In this document: piece after piece, positions 1 to 8,262 of the stretch | How positions within the stretch are numbered: position 1 is the stretch's first letter | How the letters are laid out: the number at the start of each line of letters is the position of its first letter | Assembly: GCA_949487855.1 (NCBI GenBank) | Contig: CATAMV010000057.1 | Coordinates: 1-45,354 of the forward strand | Reading direction: 5' to 3' | DNA length: 45,354 nucleotides | Source: Bacteroidota bacterium | GTDB taxonomy: Bacteria; Bacteroidota; Bacteroidia; Flavobacteriales; Flavobacteriaceae | Position numbers and translations under genes: made by a program | Notes under the pieces: model-generated | The model's database searches: none | What the model was told of the DNA's origin: nothing | Seen by the model: the letters and a program-made list of their open reading frames with translations, nothing else

Positions 1-53
1 CGTGAAGCACTAGATCCTAAGTCTAGCGTGTCTACCAATTTCACCACACCCGC
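1..53 (-). tRNA. tRNA-Leu (anticodon UAG), 5' part; gene runs off the left edge of the window
   Basis: Reverse complement reads GCGGGTGTGGTGAAATTGGTAGACACGCTAGACTTAGGATCTAGTGCTTCACG: acceptor 5' strand, D-arm and anticodon loop CTTAGGA (TAG). Confidence 0.9.
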
Positions 54-60
54 TTGTCTA

Positions 61-140
61 TTAGACGATGTGAACTTGCTTGTGTTTTATCAGCGTGCCT
101 GCCTGTCGGCAGACAGGTCAACCAATTTAACCACACCCGC
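61..140 (-). pseudogene. tRNA-Leu 5' relic interrupted by a short palindrome
   Basis: Reverse complement from 140: GCGGGTGTGGTTAAATTGGTTGAC + CTGTCTGCCGACAGGCAGGC + ACGCTG; outer parts match the adjacent tRNA-Leu (22/24 then ACGCT), no anticodon arm or 3' half follows. Confidence 0.75.
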
Positions 141-328
141 AAGTGGAGCGCAAATATAAGGATGTTTAACAAATTTGTAATGCCTTTGTAGGACATAAAA
201 AATACTGTTGCAATCCTTTAAGTGATGTATTTCTTTAAAAACTAATCCTTTTACTTATTGAATAAAACAACGCTATTAACATTCAATTAATAGTAAATCC
301 TTATTTATGTAAATAAAATTTAACTAAT

Positions 329-757
329 ATGAACGAAATAGAAGTTTTTAACGGCACCCAATTGGCGCTAATTGCCAACGGAATTTACCTAGTGACTTTC
401 ACAGCACTAGTCTTTATAACATTTAGATTGATTCGGTTTCAACGAGAGAATGAAGCCAATATTTTTGGTAAAATTCTTGTGACTATTTTTGGTCTATGCT
501 CAACTTTTTATGGATACTCCGTTTTTTCATACTTAAGGAATATCCAATTAGGGCAGTCTTATAGACTTTCGGCACTAAAAGAGAGCGGAGTTGAACTATC
601 GCCATGGGCACAAAGCATCGTGGATTTTACCCAATATACAGTACAGGATGGGTTACCACTACCCTTTTCGCCTGAACCTGCTGCAATTGTGTTTGTCGTA
701 ACCTTTGCCGTCATGGTTATTGCAGGTGTTTGGCTTAACCTTTCTAAATCAGAATAA
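329..757 (+). CDS. hypothetical membrane protein
   Basis: 142 aa ORF with hydrophobic segments; no family recognised. Confidence 0.6.
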   Translation: MNEIEVFNGTQLALIANGIYLVTFTALVFITFRLIRFQRENEANIFGKILVTIFGLCSTFYGYSVFSYLRNIQLGQSYRLSALKESGVELSPWAQSIVDFTQYTVQDGLPLPFSPEPAAIVFVVTFAVMVIAGVWLNLSKSE

Positions 758-774
758 TTTTAAAAATCAATCTC

Positions 775-1179
775 ATGAAAATTAAAGCAATAATTAAAAT
801 TTCAATTGCACTATTGTTTTTGCAATTAGTTCCGCTACTCATAAGCTTTTTTTCGCCAGAATTTAAATTGGCCTTAATTACAGAAAGTTTTGGCAACACC
901 CCTTCTCAGGATGCAGTAAAAATGTTTGAATTATTTTCTTTGGTAGTTGGACTAATGGGGATTGGCATCTGCTTGTTGATGTACGGTGTTCTAACCTTCA
1001 CCGACTTGATGGTTTTAAGACGCCTTTCATTTTTATTCTTTATGTTGATGGGCTTTTTTGCATTACCTGACTTAATTGGTGCCATTAAAGGAAATCCAAC
1101 GGCTCCATTGCCTGTCATTATTTTAAATTTAATAATGATTGTGCTATTGCTGTACGGATCTAAAAGAGGAACTGCTTAG
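775..1179 (+). CDS. hypothetical membrane protein
   Basis: 134 aa ORF with several hydrophobic stretches, 17 bp downstream of the previous ORF. Confidence 0.6.
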   Translation: MKIKAIIKISIALLFLQLVPLLISFFSPEFKLALITESFGNTPSQDAVKMFELFSLVVGLMGIGICLLMYGVLTFTDLMVLRRLSFLFFMLMGFFALPDLIGAIKGNPTAPLPVIILNLIMIVLLLYGSKRGTA

Positions 1180-1213
1180 AAAGGTTTGTTACTATCTAAC
1201 AATTATAGAAAAT

Positions 1214-1238
1214 AAAAGCTCCTTTATGGGGCTTTTTT
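1214..1238 (+). terminator. Rho-independent-like terminator
   Basis: AAAAGCTCC TTTAT GGGGCTTTT TT hairpin (one G-U pair) followed by T-run, after the 775-1179 ORF. Confidence 0.6.
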
Positions 1239-1281
1239 AATGAAGAAAAACAATTTTATACCTTCGTGTAAAATTTATTCC

Positions 1282-2679
1282 ATGCAAGCATTCAGCACAT
1301 ATATAACAAAACATAAAAATCGCTTTTTAGACGAATTGTTTTCACTTATTCGGATTCCATCCATAAGTGCTGATTCTGCCTATGCGCAACACATGGAAGC
1401 TGCTGCAAAAGCAGTACAAGTAGCATTAAAAAATGTGGGCTGCACCCACACCGAATTGTGCCCCACAAAAGGATATCCCATTGTGTATGGTGAAAAAATG
1501 ATTGATTCCAAACTACCTACCGTTTTGGTTTATGGGCATTATGACGTGCAGCCACCCGACCCCTTAGACCTTTGGGAAACTCCACCCTTTGAGCCTGAAA
1601 TTCGCAAAACAGATCTCCACCCTGAGGGAGCAATTTTTGCTCGTGGTGCATGTGACGACAAAGGGCAAATGTTTATGCACATCAAAGCCATGGAGGTAAT
1701 GGATCAAAACGGGGGTCTGCCCTGCAATATCAAATTTATGATTGAAGGCGAAGAAGAAGTGGGCAGTGACAACCTAGAAGATTTTGTTCGTACCAACACC
1801 AAAAAACTTGAGAATGATGTGATTCTTATTTCAGATACGGGCATGATCGCCAATGATATTCCGTCTATCACCACCGGATTGCGTGGACTTAGCTATGTGG
1901 AAGTTGAAGTGACAGGACCTAATCGGGATTTACACTCTGGATTGTATGGTGGAGCAGTTGCCAACCCGATTAACATCTTGACACAAATGATTGCTTCCCT
2001 CCATGATGAAAACAACCACATTACCATTCCCGGTTTTTACAACAATGTAGAAATCGTAAGCGCTGCTGAACGTGCTGAAATGTCGAAAATTCCATTCGCA
2101 TTAGACGCATACAAAAATGTACTTGACATTAAAGCGGTTCATGGAGAGGAAAGCTACACCACGCTGGAACGAAAATCTATTCGTCCAACTTTGGACGTAA
2201 ACGGTATTTGGGGAGGCTATACGGGTGAAGGTGCTAAAACCGTTATTGCGAGTAAGGCATATGCTAAAATATCGATGCGATTAGTTCCGAACCAAAAATC
2301 AGAAAAAATAACGAAGCTGTTTACCGAACATTTTATGTCACTTGCTCCAAAAGGAGTGACTGTAAAAGTAACGCCGCATCACGGAGGCGAAAGCTATGTC
2401 ATGCACCCCGATGGTTTGGAATTTCAGGCAGCGTCGAAAGCTTATTTGGAAACATTTGGAAAAAAACCCCTTCCTGTTCGTGATGGTGGAAGTATTCCCA
2501 TAGTGGCACTGTTTGAAGAAACTCTTAAAAGCAAAACCGTGCTTATGGGCTTTGGTCTAGACAGCGATGCCATCCACTCCCCCAACGAACATTTTGGGGT
2601 ATTTAATTTTTTAAAAGGAATTGAAACCATACCGCATTTTTATCATCATTTTACGGCTTTGCATCAAGCAAATCAATAA
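1282..2679 (+). CDS. M20 family dipeptidase
   Basis: VLVYGHYDVQPPDPLDLW, ARGACDDKGQ, EGEEEVGS, SGLYGG motifs; the ORF opens at 1240 but the ATG at 1282 (MQAFSTYITKHKNRF) is a better start, clear of the upstream terminator. Confidence 0.9.
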   Translation: MQAFSTYITKHKNRFLDELFSLIRIPSISADSAYAQHMEAAAKAVQVALKNVGCTHTELCPTKGYPIVYGEKMIDSKLPTVLVYGHYDVQPPDPLDLWETPPFEPEIRKTDLHPEGAIFARGACDDKGQMFMHIKAMEVMDQNGGLPCNIKFMIEGEEEVGSDNLEDFVRTNTKKLENDVILISDTGMIANDIPSITTGLRGLSYVEVEVTGPNRDLHSGLYGGAVANPINILTQMIASLHDENNHITIPGFYNNVEIVSAAERAEMSKIPFALDAYKNVLDIKAVHGEESYTTLERKSIRPTLDVNGIWGGYTGEGAKTVIASKAYAKISMRLVPNQKSEKITKLFTEHFMSLAPKGVTVKVTPHHGGESYVMHPDGLEFQAASKAYLETFGKKPLPVRDGGSIPIVALFEETLKSKTVLMGFGLDSDAIHSPNEHFGVFNFLKGIETIPHFYHHFTALHQANQ

Positions 2680-3793
2680 GAAATAAATCGGCTGAAATGC
2701 CGTCAGCTAAAAAAGCTCCTTTACGTGTGGTCTTTAATGAATTGGCTTCAATATGAAGTAATTTTTCATCGATAAAACGTTGCGCTTGTTGTTCCAAATG
2801 AATCCGATATTGCTTTCCTAAATCCTGTTCCATTAGACTTAATGAAACCCCCCAAGAAGCGCGTAGCCCTATCATGATGGCTTCATTAAATTTATCAACC
2901 ACACTCAATTTTTCTACTGTGTGTGGCAGTCTATCAGTTTCGATATTTTTCATGTACGCGGCATTGTTGCTCACATTCCAATATCGTTGTGCGCCATCGA
3001 AACCGTGCGCCGATGGGCCTATGCCCAAATAAGACTTTCCTCTCCAGTACGCCGTGTTATTTTTGGAATGGTATCCAGGCTTTCCAAAACTGGAAAGCTC
3101 GTAATGTTCATAGCCATTTGCTGTAAGCGTATCTACCAAGTACAAAAACTGTTCCTCAACATCATTTTCATCAAGCAAAGAGACAACCCCTTTTTTTACA
3201 AAATGTTCCAATGCTGTTTTTGGTTCTAAGGTTAAGGCATACGACGAAATATGCGGAACATCAAGCGTTAATGCAGTTTCAAGATTTCTTTTCCAATCGG
3301 AAAATGTGGTATGCGGTGTGCCAAAAAGCAAATCAATTGATACATTATCAAAAAGTTCCTGTGCCCAAATCACCGACTGAACAGCTTCTTTACCATTGTG
3401 CGCACGATTCATCAGCGTGAGCTCTGCATCTTGAAACGACTGCACGCCAATCGACAAGCGGTTAACACCTGTATTTTTTAGTGCTTTCAAGTAAGTTGGT
3501 GTTAAGTCATCAGGGTTTGCCTCCAGTGTAATTTCAGGGTATGCGATAACATCGAATTGCATTCTAATCTCAGCAATAAATTCCGAAATAACTGTTGCAG
3601 AAAGCATGGAAGGAGTGCCACCACCAAAATAGATAGTTTCCACTGGCAGTGCTGCTTCGTTTAAACGCAATCTTAATTCTTTTTTTAAGGCCTCAACCAT
3701 TTCATTTTTATAATCCCCTGATGTGGAAAAATGAAAATTACAGTAATGACATGCCTTTTTACAAAAAGGAATATGAAGATAAATACCCGACAT
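2651..3793 (-). CDS. hemW: radical SAM heme chaperone/coproporphyrinogen oxidase-like HemW
   Basis: GIYLHIPFCKKACHYCNFHFST (CxxxCxxC), ETIYFGGGTPSML, ANPDDLT, NRLSIGVQSF. Internal ATG at 3793 avoids the ruvC overlap. Confidence 0.93.
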   Translation of the reverse strand: MSGIYLHIPFCKKACHYCNFHFSTSGDYKNEMVEALKKELRLRLNEAALPVETIYFGGGTPSMLSATVISEFIAEIRMQFDVIAYPEITLEANPDDLTPTYLKALKNTGVNRLSIGVQSFQDAELTLMNRAHNGKEAVQSVIWAQELFDNVSIDLLFGTPHTTFSDWKRNLETALTLDVPHISSYALTLEPKTALEHFVKKGVVSLLDENDVEEQFLYLVDTLTANGYEHYELSSFGKPGYHSKNNTAYWRGKSYLGIGPSAHGFDGAQRYWNVSNNAAYMKNIETDRLPHTVEKLSVVDKFNEAIMIGLRASWGVSLSLMEQDLGKQYRIHLEQQAQRFIDEKLLHIEANSLKTTRKGAFLADGISADLFLIDLLDAKP

Positions 3794-3795
3794 CT

Positions 3796-4347
3796 CTATT
3801 TTTTTACACGATGCTCTTGTTGCTTCACAAATGAACTCCACCCCGAGTAGCTTTTTTCGGACTGTTGAGCCGGATTAAAATAATGGCAAACAGCAGCAGC
3901 GAGTCCATCTGTAGCGTCCAAATTTTTAGGAAGAGATTTTAATCCCGTTAATTGTTGTAACATTTTGGCTACCTGTTCTTTGGAGGCATTTCCACTACCC
4001 GTTATTGCCATTTTAATTTTTCGAGGAGAGTATTCGAAAATTTGTAAATCATGAGCAATACCCGCGGCTATTGCAACACCTTGAGCTCTTCCTAATTTTA
4101 ACATCGATTGCACATTTTTTCCAAAAAATGGCGCTTCAAGTGCCATTTCGTCTGGCTTATAGGTTTCAATTAGTTCAGCAGTACGTGAGTAAATATGTCC
4201 AAGACGCACGTAATGACTTTCGTACTTACTAAGTTTTAATTCATTTAGCTGAAGACAGCTGAGTTTAGTTCCTTTCACTTCAATAATTCCAAAACCCATT
4301 ATGGTGGTTCCGGGGTCAACTCCTAGAATAATTCGCGAATCGGACAT
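3796..4347 (-). CDS. ruvC: crossover junction endodeoxyribonuclease RuvC
   Basis: ILGVDPGTTIMGFGIIE N-terminus, ALEAPFFGKNVQSMLKLGRAQGVAIA, YSPRKIKMAITGSGNASKEQVAKML, DATDGLAAAVCH. Confidence 0.95.
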   Translation of the reverse strand: MSDSRIILGVDPGTTIMGFGIIEVKGTKLSCLQLNELKLSKYESHYVRLGHIYSRTAELIETYKPDEMALEAPFFGKNVQSMLKLGRAQGVAIAAGIAHDLQIFEYSPRKIKMAITGSGNASKEQVAKMLQQLTGLKSLPKNLDATDGLAAAVCHYFNPAQQSEKSYSGWSSFVKQQEHRVKK

Positions 4348-4362
4348 ATGTAAAAATAGGGA

Positions 4363-4809
4363 TTAATTGCTATTGTTGATTGTAACAGGCAATTCCCAGT
4401 AAACCTCCACAGGAACTTCCAAATTTGTTTTAAAAGCAGGTTGAAACTTAGGTAGTGAAGCCACTACTTCCTCAACAGATGAAAAAACTAAAGGGGGGAT
4501 CTTATTTTTATTTAAATAGTCAAATACTGTAATTTGACCAATCGTATCTACTTTCAGCCTAACAAAGAGTGTGTCTATTAGATCTAGACTTGATATACGG
4601 TTTGAACGTAATTTATTTTGAAGTTTACCTTGAAATATATCTGTAAAACAATTCAAATTCTGGTTGATATTTTCTTTGGGACAATCTGGATATAAAGGGG
4701 GCTCGTCCATTGCTGTCCAATTTATATTTGGCGCCTGAGGTTTCACTTTTGGGGAAGTACACCCAAACGCAAGGAGTAAACTCATCAAAAAAATTTGCCA
4801 AAATTTCAT
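4363..4809 (-). CDS. putative lipoprotein with diverged TonB C-terminal-like domain
   Basis: Lipobox-like LLLAFGCTS; PLYPDCP...NLNCF and LKVDTIGQITVFDYL...ASLPKFQPA...VPVEVYWELPV resemble Bacteroidota TonB-CTD proteins. Confidence 0.6.
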   Translation of the reverse strand: MKFWQIFLMSLLLAFGCTSPKVKPQAPNINWTAMDEPPLYPDCPKENINQNLNCFTDIFQGKLQNKLRSNRISSLDLIDTLFVRLKVDTIGQITVFDYLNKNKIPPLVFSSVEEVVASLPKFQPAFKTNLEVPVEVYWELPVTINNSN

Positions 4810-4876
4810 TTTATAAAAGTAAAAAATAAAGACTTGTTATTGATTGTACCGATGAATAATTTGTATTTTTATAGTT

Positions 4877-5371
4877 ATGGATATTGTACTTTTAATTTTA
4901 GGGGCTTTACTTATAATGTTGGGTATAGCGGGCAGTTTTTTACCTATAATCCCAGGGCCATTAACGAGTTGGTTAGGATTATTATCATTACAATACACAA
5001 GTAAAATAGAGCAAGATTGGGGGTTTTTGGGGTGGACATTGGCAATTGCGATACTCATTATGATATTAGATTATTTAATTCCCATTTGGGGCACCAAAGC
5101 CTTGGGTGGTACAAAAGCAGGTGCTATTGGATCAACCATAGGCTTAGTAGTGGGACTCTTTTTCCCTCCTTTTGGGATTATTTTTGGACCTTTTGTAGGA
5201 GCTTTTGCGGGTGAACTTAGTAAAAACCCTAACCGAAAACTTGCGCTTAAGGCGGCTTTTGGTTCTTTTTTGGGGTTTCTTTCTGGGGTATTTATTAAGT
5301 TTATTGTATCGTTTATATACCTGCTATTTTTTGTTACGGCAGCCTGGAAGGGGTTTGAAAGTTGGTTTTAG
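4877..5371 (+). CDS. DUF456 family membrane protein
   Basis: LGIAGSFLPIIPGPLTSWLGLL, LDYLIPIWGTKALGGTKAGAIGSTIGLVVGLFFPPFGIIFGPFVGAFAGEL. Confidence 0.85.
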   Translation: MDIVLLILGALLIMLGIAGSFLPIIPGPLTSWLGLLSLQYTSKIEQDWGFLGWTLAIAILIMILDYLIPIWGTKALGGTKAGAIGSTIGLVVGLFFPPFGIIFGPFVGAFAGELSKNPNRKLALKAAFGSFLGFLSGVFIKFIVSFIYLLFFVTAAWKGFESWF

Positions 5372-5505
5372 AACCAGAAGCAAAAAGGAAGGCGTTATTT
5401 TTTCAAATCACAATACTATACTTATTAAAATACGTGTACTGAAGTTGTTCTGTATCAAATCACAATAAATTTTAACTAAACAAAACAATAAAAACGGATT
5501 CTTCC

Positions 5506-5943
5506 TTAATGCATCTCTGGAACTTTTAAAAGTTTATAAAACGGGGTAATATCGCCAAGTATACTAATGGATACCTTAAACGGGTTGTGCGTAAGCCAAC
5601 CTGTTTTTTTATTACCAAAATTTAAAATTCTTATGTAATTGGGGTAGGTTTGGTCATAAACATTCAAGTCGTAAACATGCCTAAATTCGTAATACTTGCT
5701 AGAAATACGTTGTACACGGTACACATGCTCCCACAAGCTTACACCATTATTTAAGCGATGGTAAATTTCTTTATGACTCAAGCCTAAAATAAAACAGTCG
5801 TTAATATGTAGTGTGGACATAATCATACGTCCATCCAAGGGCAACTGATATGGTGACTCTTTCTTTCTTATACGCTGTACGGCCTCCCAAAATGTTACGA
5901 CATGCTCTTGAAGCTCGTTATCAATGGTTCGTCTTCCAATCAC
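5506..5943 (-). pseudogene. Cas9 C-terminal domain relic (type II-C-like)
   Basis: LQEHVVTFWEAVQRIRKKESPYQLPLDGRMIMSTLHINDCFILGL...YRVQRISSKYYEFRH...IRILNFGNKKTGWLTHNPFKVSISILGDI matches the remembered pattern of the C-terminal ~140 residues of Bacteroidota Cas9. No nuclease domains in the window; first codon is GTG inside an open frame. Confidence 0.75.
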
Positions 5944-6097
5944 TATTGTAAATATGGGAAAGTGAGGGTAGGCTGAGTGTGAAAAAATGAATTGGCAAGT
6001 GATATATCGGTTAAAACTACGTTTTCAACCTTTGTATAGCCAAAAAAAGACGATGCTATGTAATGTGATTAAATTCCTACAATGAGTAGGCTTTATG

Positions 6098-8206
6098 TTA
6101 GTAATACTGACTACGGTTGTCTGTTACCTCAAAATTATCTTTTAGCACCTCCGTAATATTCGTTTGAATGTTTTGCTTGGCAGCGTTTGAAATAGAAGCT
6201 TTGTAACCTGCATAGTTAGATAGGTCCTTTGCTGCTGTTTTGGCTTTAAGCTTTACAAGGAACACGCCTGAGTTACCTGTAATAGGCTTAGAAATAACGT
6301 CTTTTTGCATACCAAAACCAACGCCAACAACTTTAGGCTCGTTAGAAGCACCTGCTAGCATACTTGTAAAACGGTTTACCGCTTTTGCAGAACTTATCGT
6401 TTGTTCAAATTTATCCGCAATTTCTTCTAATGAATTATAATCGTCTATTTGATCGAGTAACATGGCTTGCTTTTTTTCTTTCATAGCAAGTGATGAAACC
6501 GTTGCTTTAAGCTCATCTGGGTCAGGGAGCCCAGCCGCTTTTACTTCTTTTATTTGAACAATAATATAGCCTCCTGAAGACAATGCGAATCGCTTTACAT
6601 CTGTTGCTTTACGTTCTTCTTCGAAAGCCCAACGCACTACTTGTCGCTGTGCACCCAAAATAGGTAATGATTCATCTAAAACTTTAACGTCATTAATGTT
6701 TTTGACACTATAGCTTTTCTGAGCTGCAATTTCATTGAACCCTGAAGCTTGCACATCCAATTCAAATTGTGTAGCGTCAGTAAAGACTTGGTTACTAGTG
6801 GCTTCTGAAGGAATCAATTTTTTGGATATAGTGGCTAGTTTAACCACATCTTTTTTGTCTTGCACTTCAATAATGTGAAAACCAAACTCTGTCTCTACAA
6901 CACCAAATACACCCGTGCGATTTCCAAAAACAAAATCACTGAAAGGTGCTAACATATCTTCTCTTACAAATTCTGGTAATTCTCCACCTCTTGAAGCAGA
7001 TGGCCCGTCAGAATTTTCAAGAGCTAACTGAGCAAAATCGCCACCTCTTCTAACTTTTCTTAGCAACGCGTATGCTTCCTTTTTTGCTGTTGCCTTGGAA
7101 CGAGTTACCGTTTCTGCGGCTCTTGATGCACCATTGTACGCAATTAAAATATGGCGCGCTTTGGCTTTCCCCTGTTTAAGGCGAGAAACTACACGTGATA
7201 TATTAGTAAAACCGTCATCTTCATATGGTCCAAAAACTTCTTCTAATGGCAAGTTAAATAGCGTGTTAGCGTAGTTACCTGAAAGTTCTGCCTCGGAAAC
7301 AAAAGCGTCTTGAAAAGGAACATCTGAATTTTCGTTCACAAAACTTGATATTTCGTCTGTAGCAACATCAGCAAAAGAAGGAAAAGTTTCTTCTTGTTTT
7401 GACACTTCGTTAAATTCGACACGAGTGGTAAGCAATTCTCTTAATTCGTTTTCGATAAGCACTTTATCTTCAGGGATAGCGACCTCAATAAATTGTACAT
7501 ACTGTAAGTCTCTAGATTCTTCACGCTCATAAGTGTCAGCGTTATCGGCAATGTAGCGTTCCATATCTTTATTAGAAACCGTAACTAAACTATCTGGAAT
7601 CACATTGTAAGGAATACGCACATATTCCAAATCGATTATATCATTTTGTAAGGCGTAGCTTTGCTGCCCTTCAAAGTTAGTGGTGTTTAAGCCAGCGGAA
7701 ACCATATCAACATAATTTTCAACGCGAATGTTATTTTTTATAGATGCCTCTTGAGCTTTCCACTGTTCAAACCCTTGAGGGTTGTTTTGGCTTAAGTCTA
7801 AAATAAAATCTGTGAAGCGGTTTGGGTCAAAAGATCCGTCTTCTCCCTGGAATTGTGGGTCAGCAGAAAAATTAGGGTCATTTTCAATAAACTGTTCAAT
7901 GTGGGCTTTTCCAACATATAAGCCTAATGCATCAAAAGTTTGTTCAAAAGCTTTCGCGTTGCTAGATTGATCGAATGCGAAATTTACAGCCTGCATGGTA
8001 GTCATGCGGTAGTTACGCTCAGCAAAATCCACCTGGCGGCTAAATTCATCAATCCCAACTTCTTCCTCTCCAACAATCAAAACAGGGTCTTGACTTGTGG
8101 AGGAGTTTCCGTCAAAAACTCCAGTGAAAACAAACGCCAATAGCGCCATTCCAATAATGAAGATTAAAAAAATAGAACGTTCTCTGATTTTACTTAAAAT
8201 AGCCAT
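6098..8206 (-). CDS. ppiD: SurA/PpiD-like peptidylprolyl isomerase, membrane anchored
   Basis: N-terminal MAILSKIRERSIFLIFIIGMALLAFVFTGVF anchor; parvulin motif ARHILI...ALLRKVRRGGDFAQLALENSDGPSASRGGELPEF...GVVETEFGFHIIEV. Confidence 0.88.
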   Translation of the reverse strand: MAILSKIRERSIFLIFIIGMALLAFVFTGVFDGNSSTSQDPVLIVGEEEVGIDEFSRQVDFAERNYRMTTMQAVNFAFDQSSNAKAFEQTFDALGLYVGKAHIEQFIENDPNFSADPQFQGEDGSFDPNRFTDFILDLSQNNPQGFEQWKAQEASIKNNIRVENYVDMVSAGLNTTNFEGQQSYALQNDIIDLEYVRIPYNVIPDSLVTVSNKDMERYIADNADTYEREESRDLQYVQFIEVAIPEDKVLIENELRELLTTRVEFNEVSKQEETFPSFADVATDEISSFVNENSDVPFQDAFVSEAELSGNYANTLFNLPLEEVFGPYEDDGFTNISRVVSRLKQGKAKARHILIAYNGASRAAETVTRSKATAKKEAYALLRKVRRGGDFAQLALENSDGPSASRGGELPEFVREDMLAPFSDFVFGNRTGVFGVVETEFGFHIIEVQDKKDVVKLATISKKLIPSEATSNQVFTDATQFELDVQASGFNEIAAQKSYSVKNINDVKVLDESLPILGAQRQVVRWAFEEERKATDVKRFALSSGGYIIVQIKEVKAAGLPDPDELKATVSSLAMKEKKQAMLLDQIDDYNSLEEIADKFEQTISSAKAVNRFTSMLAGASNEPKVVGVGFGMQKDVISKPITGNSGVFLVKLKAKTAAKDLSNYAGYKASISNAAKQNIQTNITEVLKDNFEVTDNRSQYY

Positions 8207-8262
8207 GTTGAAAAAATTTAGACTGCATGCGAAAATACAATTAAAAAGAAGAATTTAAAACG

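Noticed and set aside
5372-6097. An active CRISPR array or complete CRISPR-Cas locus around the Cas9 fragment
   Set aside because: No regularly spaced repeats with spacers, no cas1/cas2 and no Cas9 nuclease domains are visible; only a C-terminal remnant and two short repeat-like pieces.
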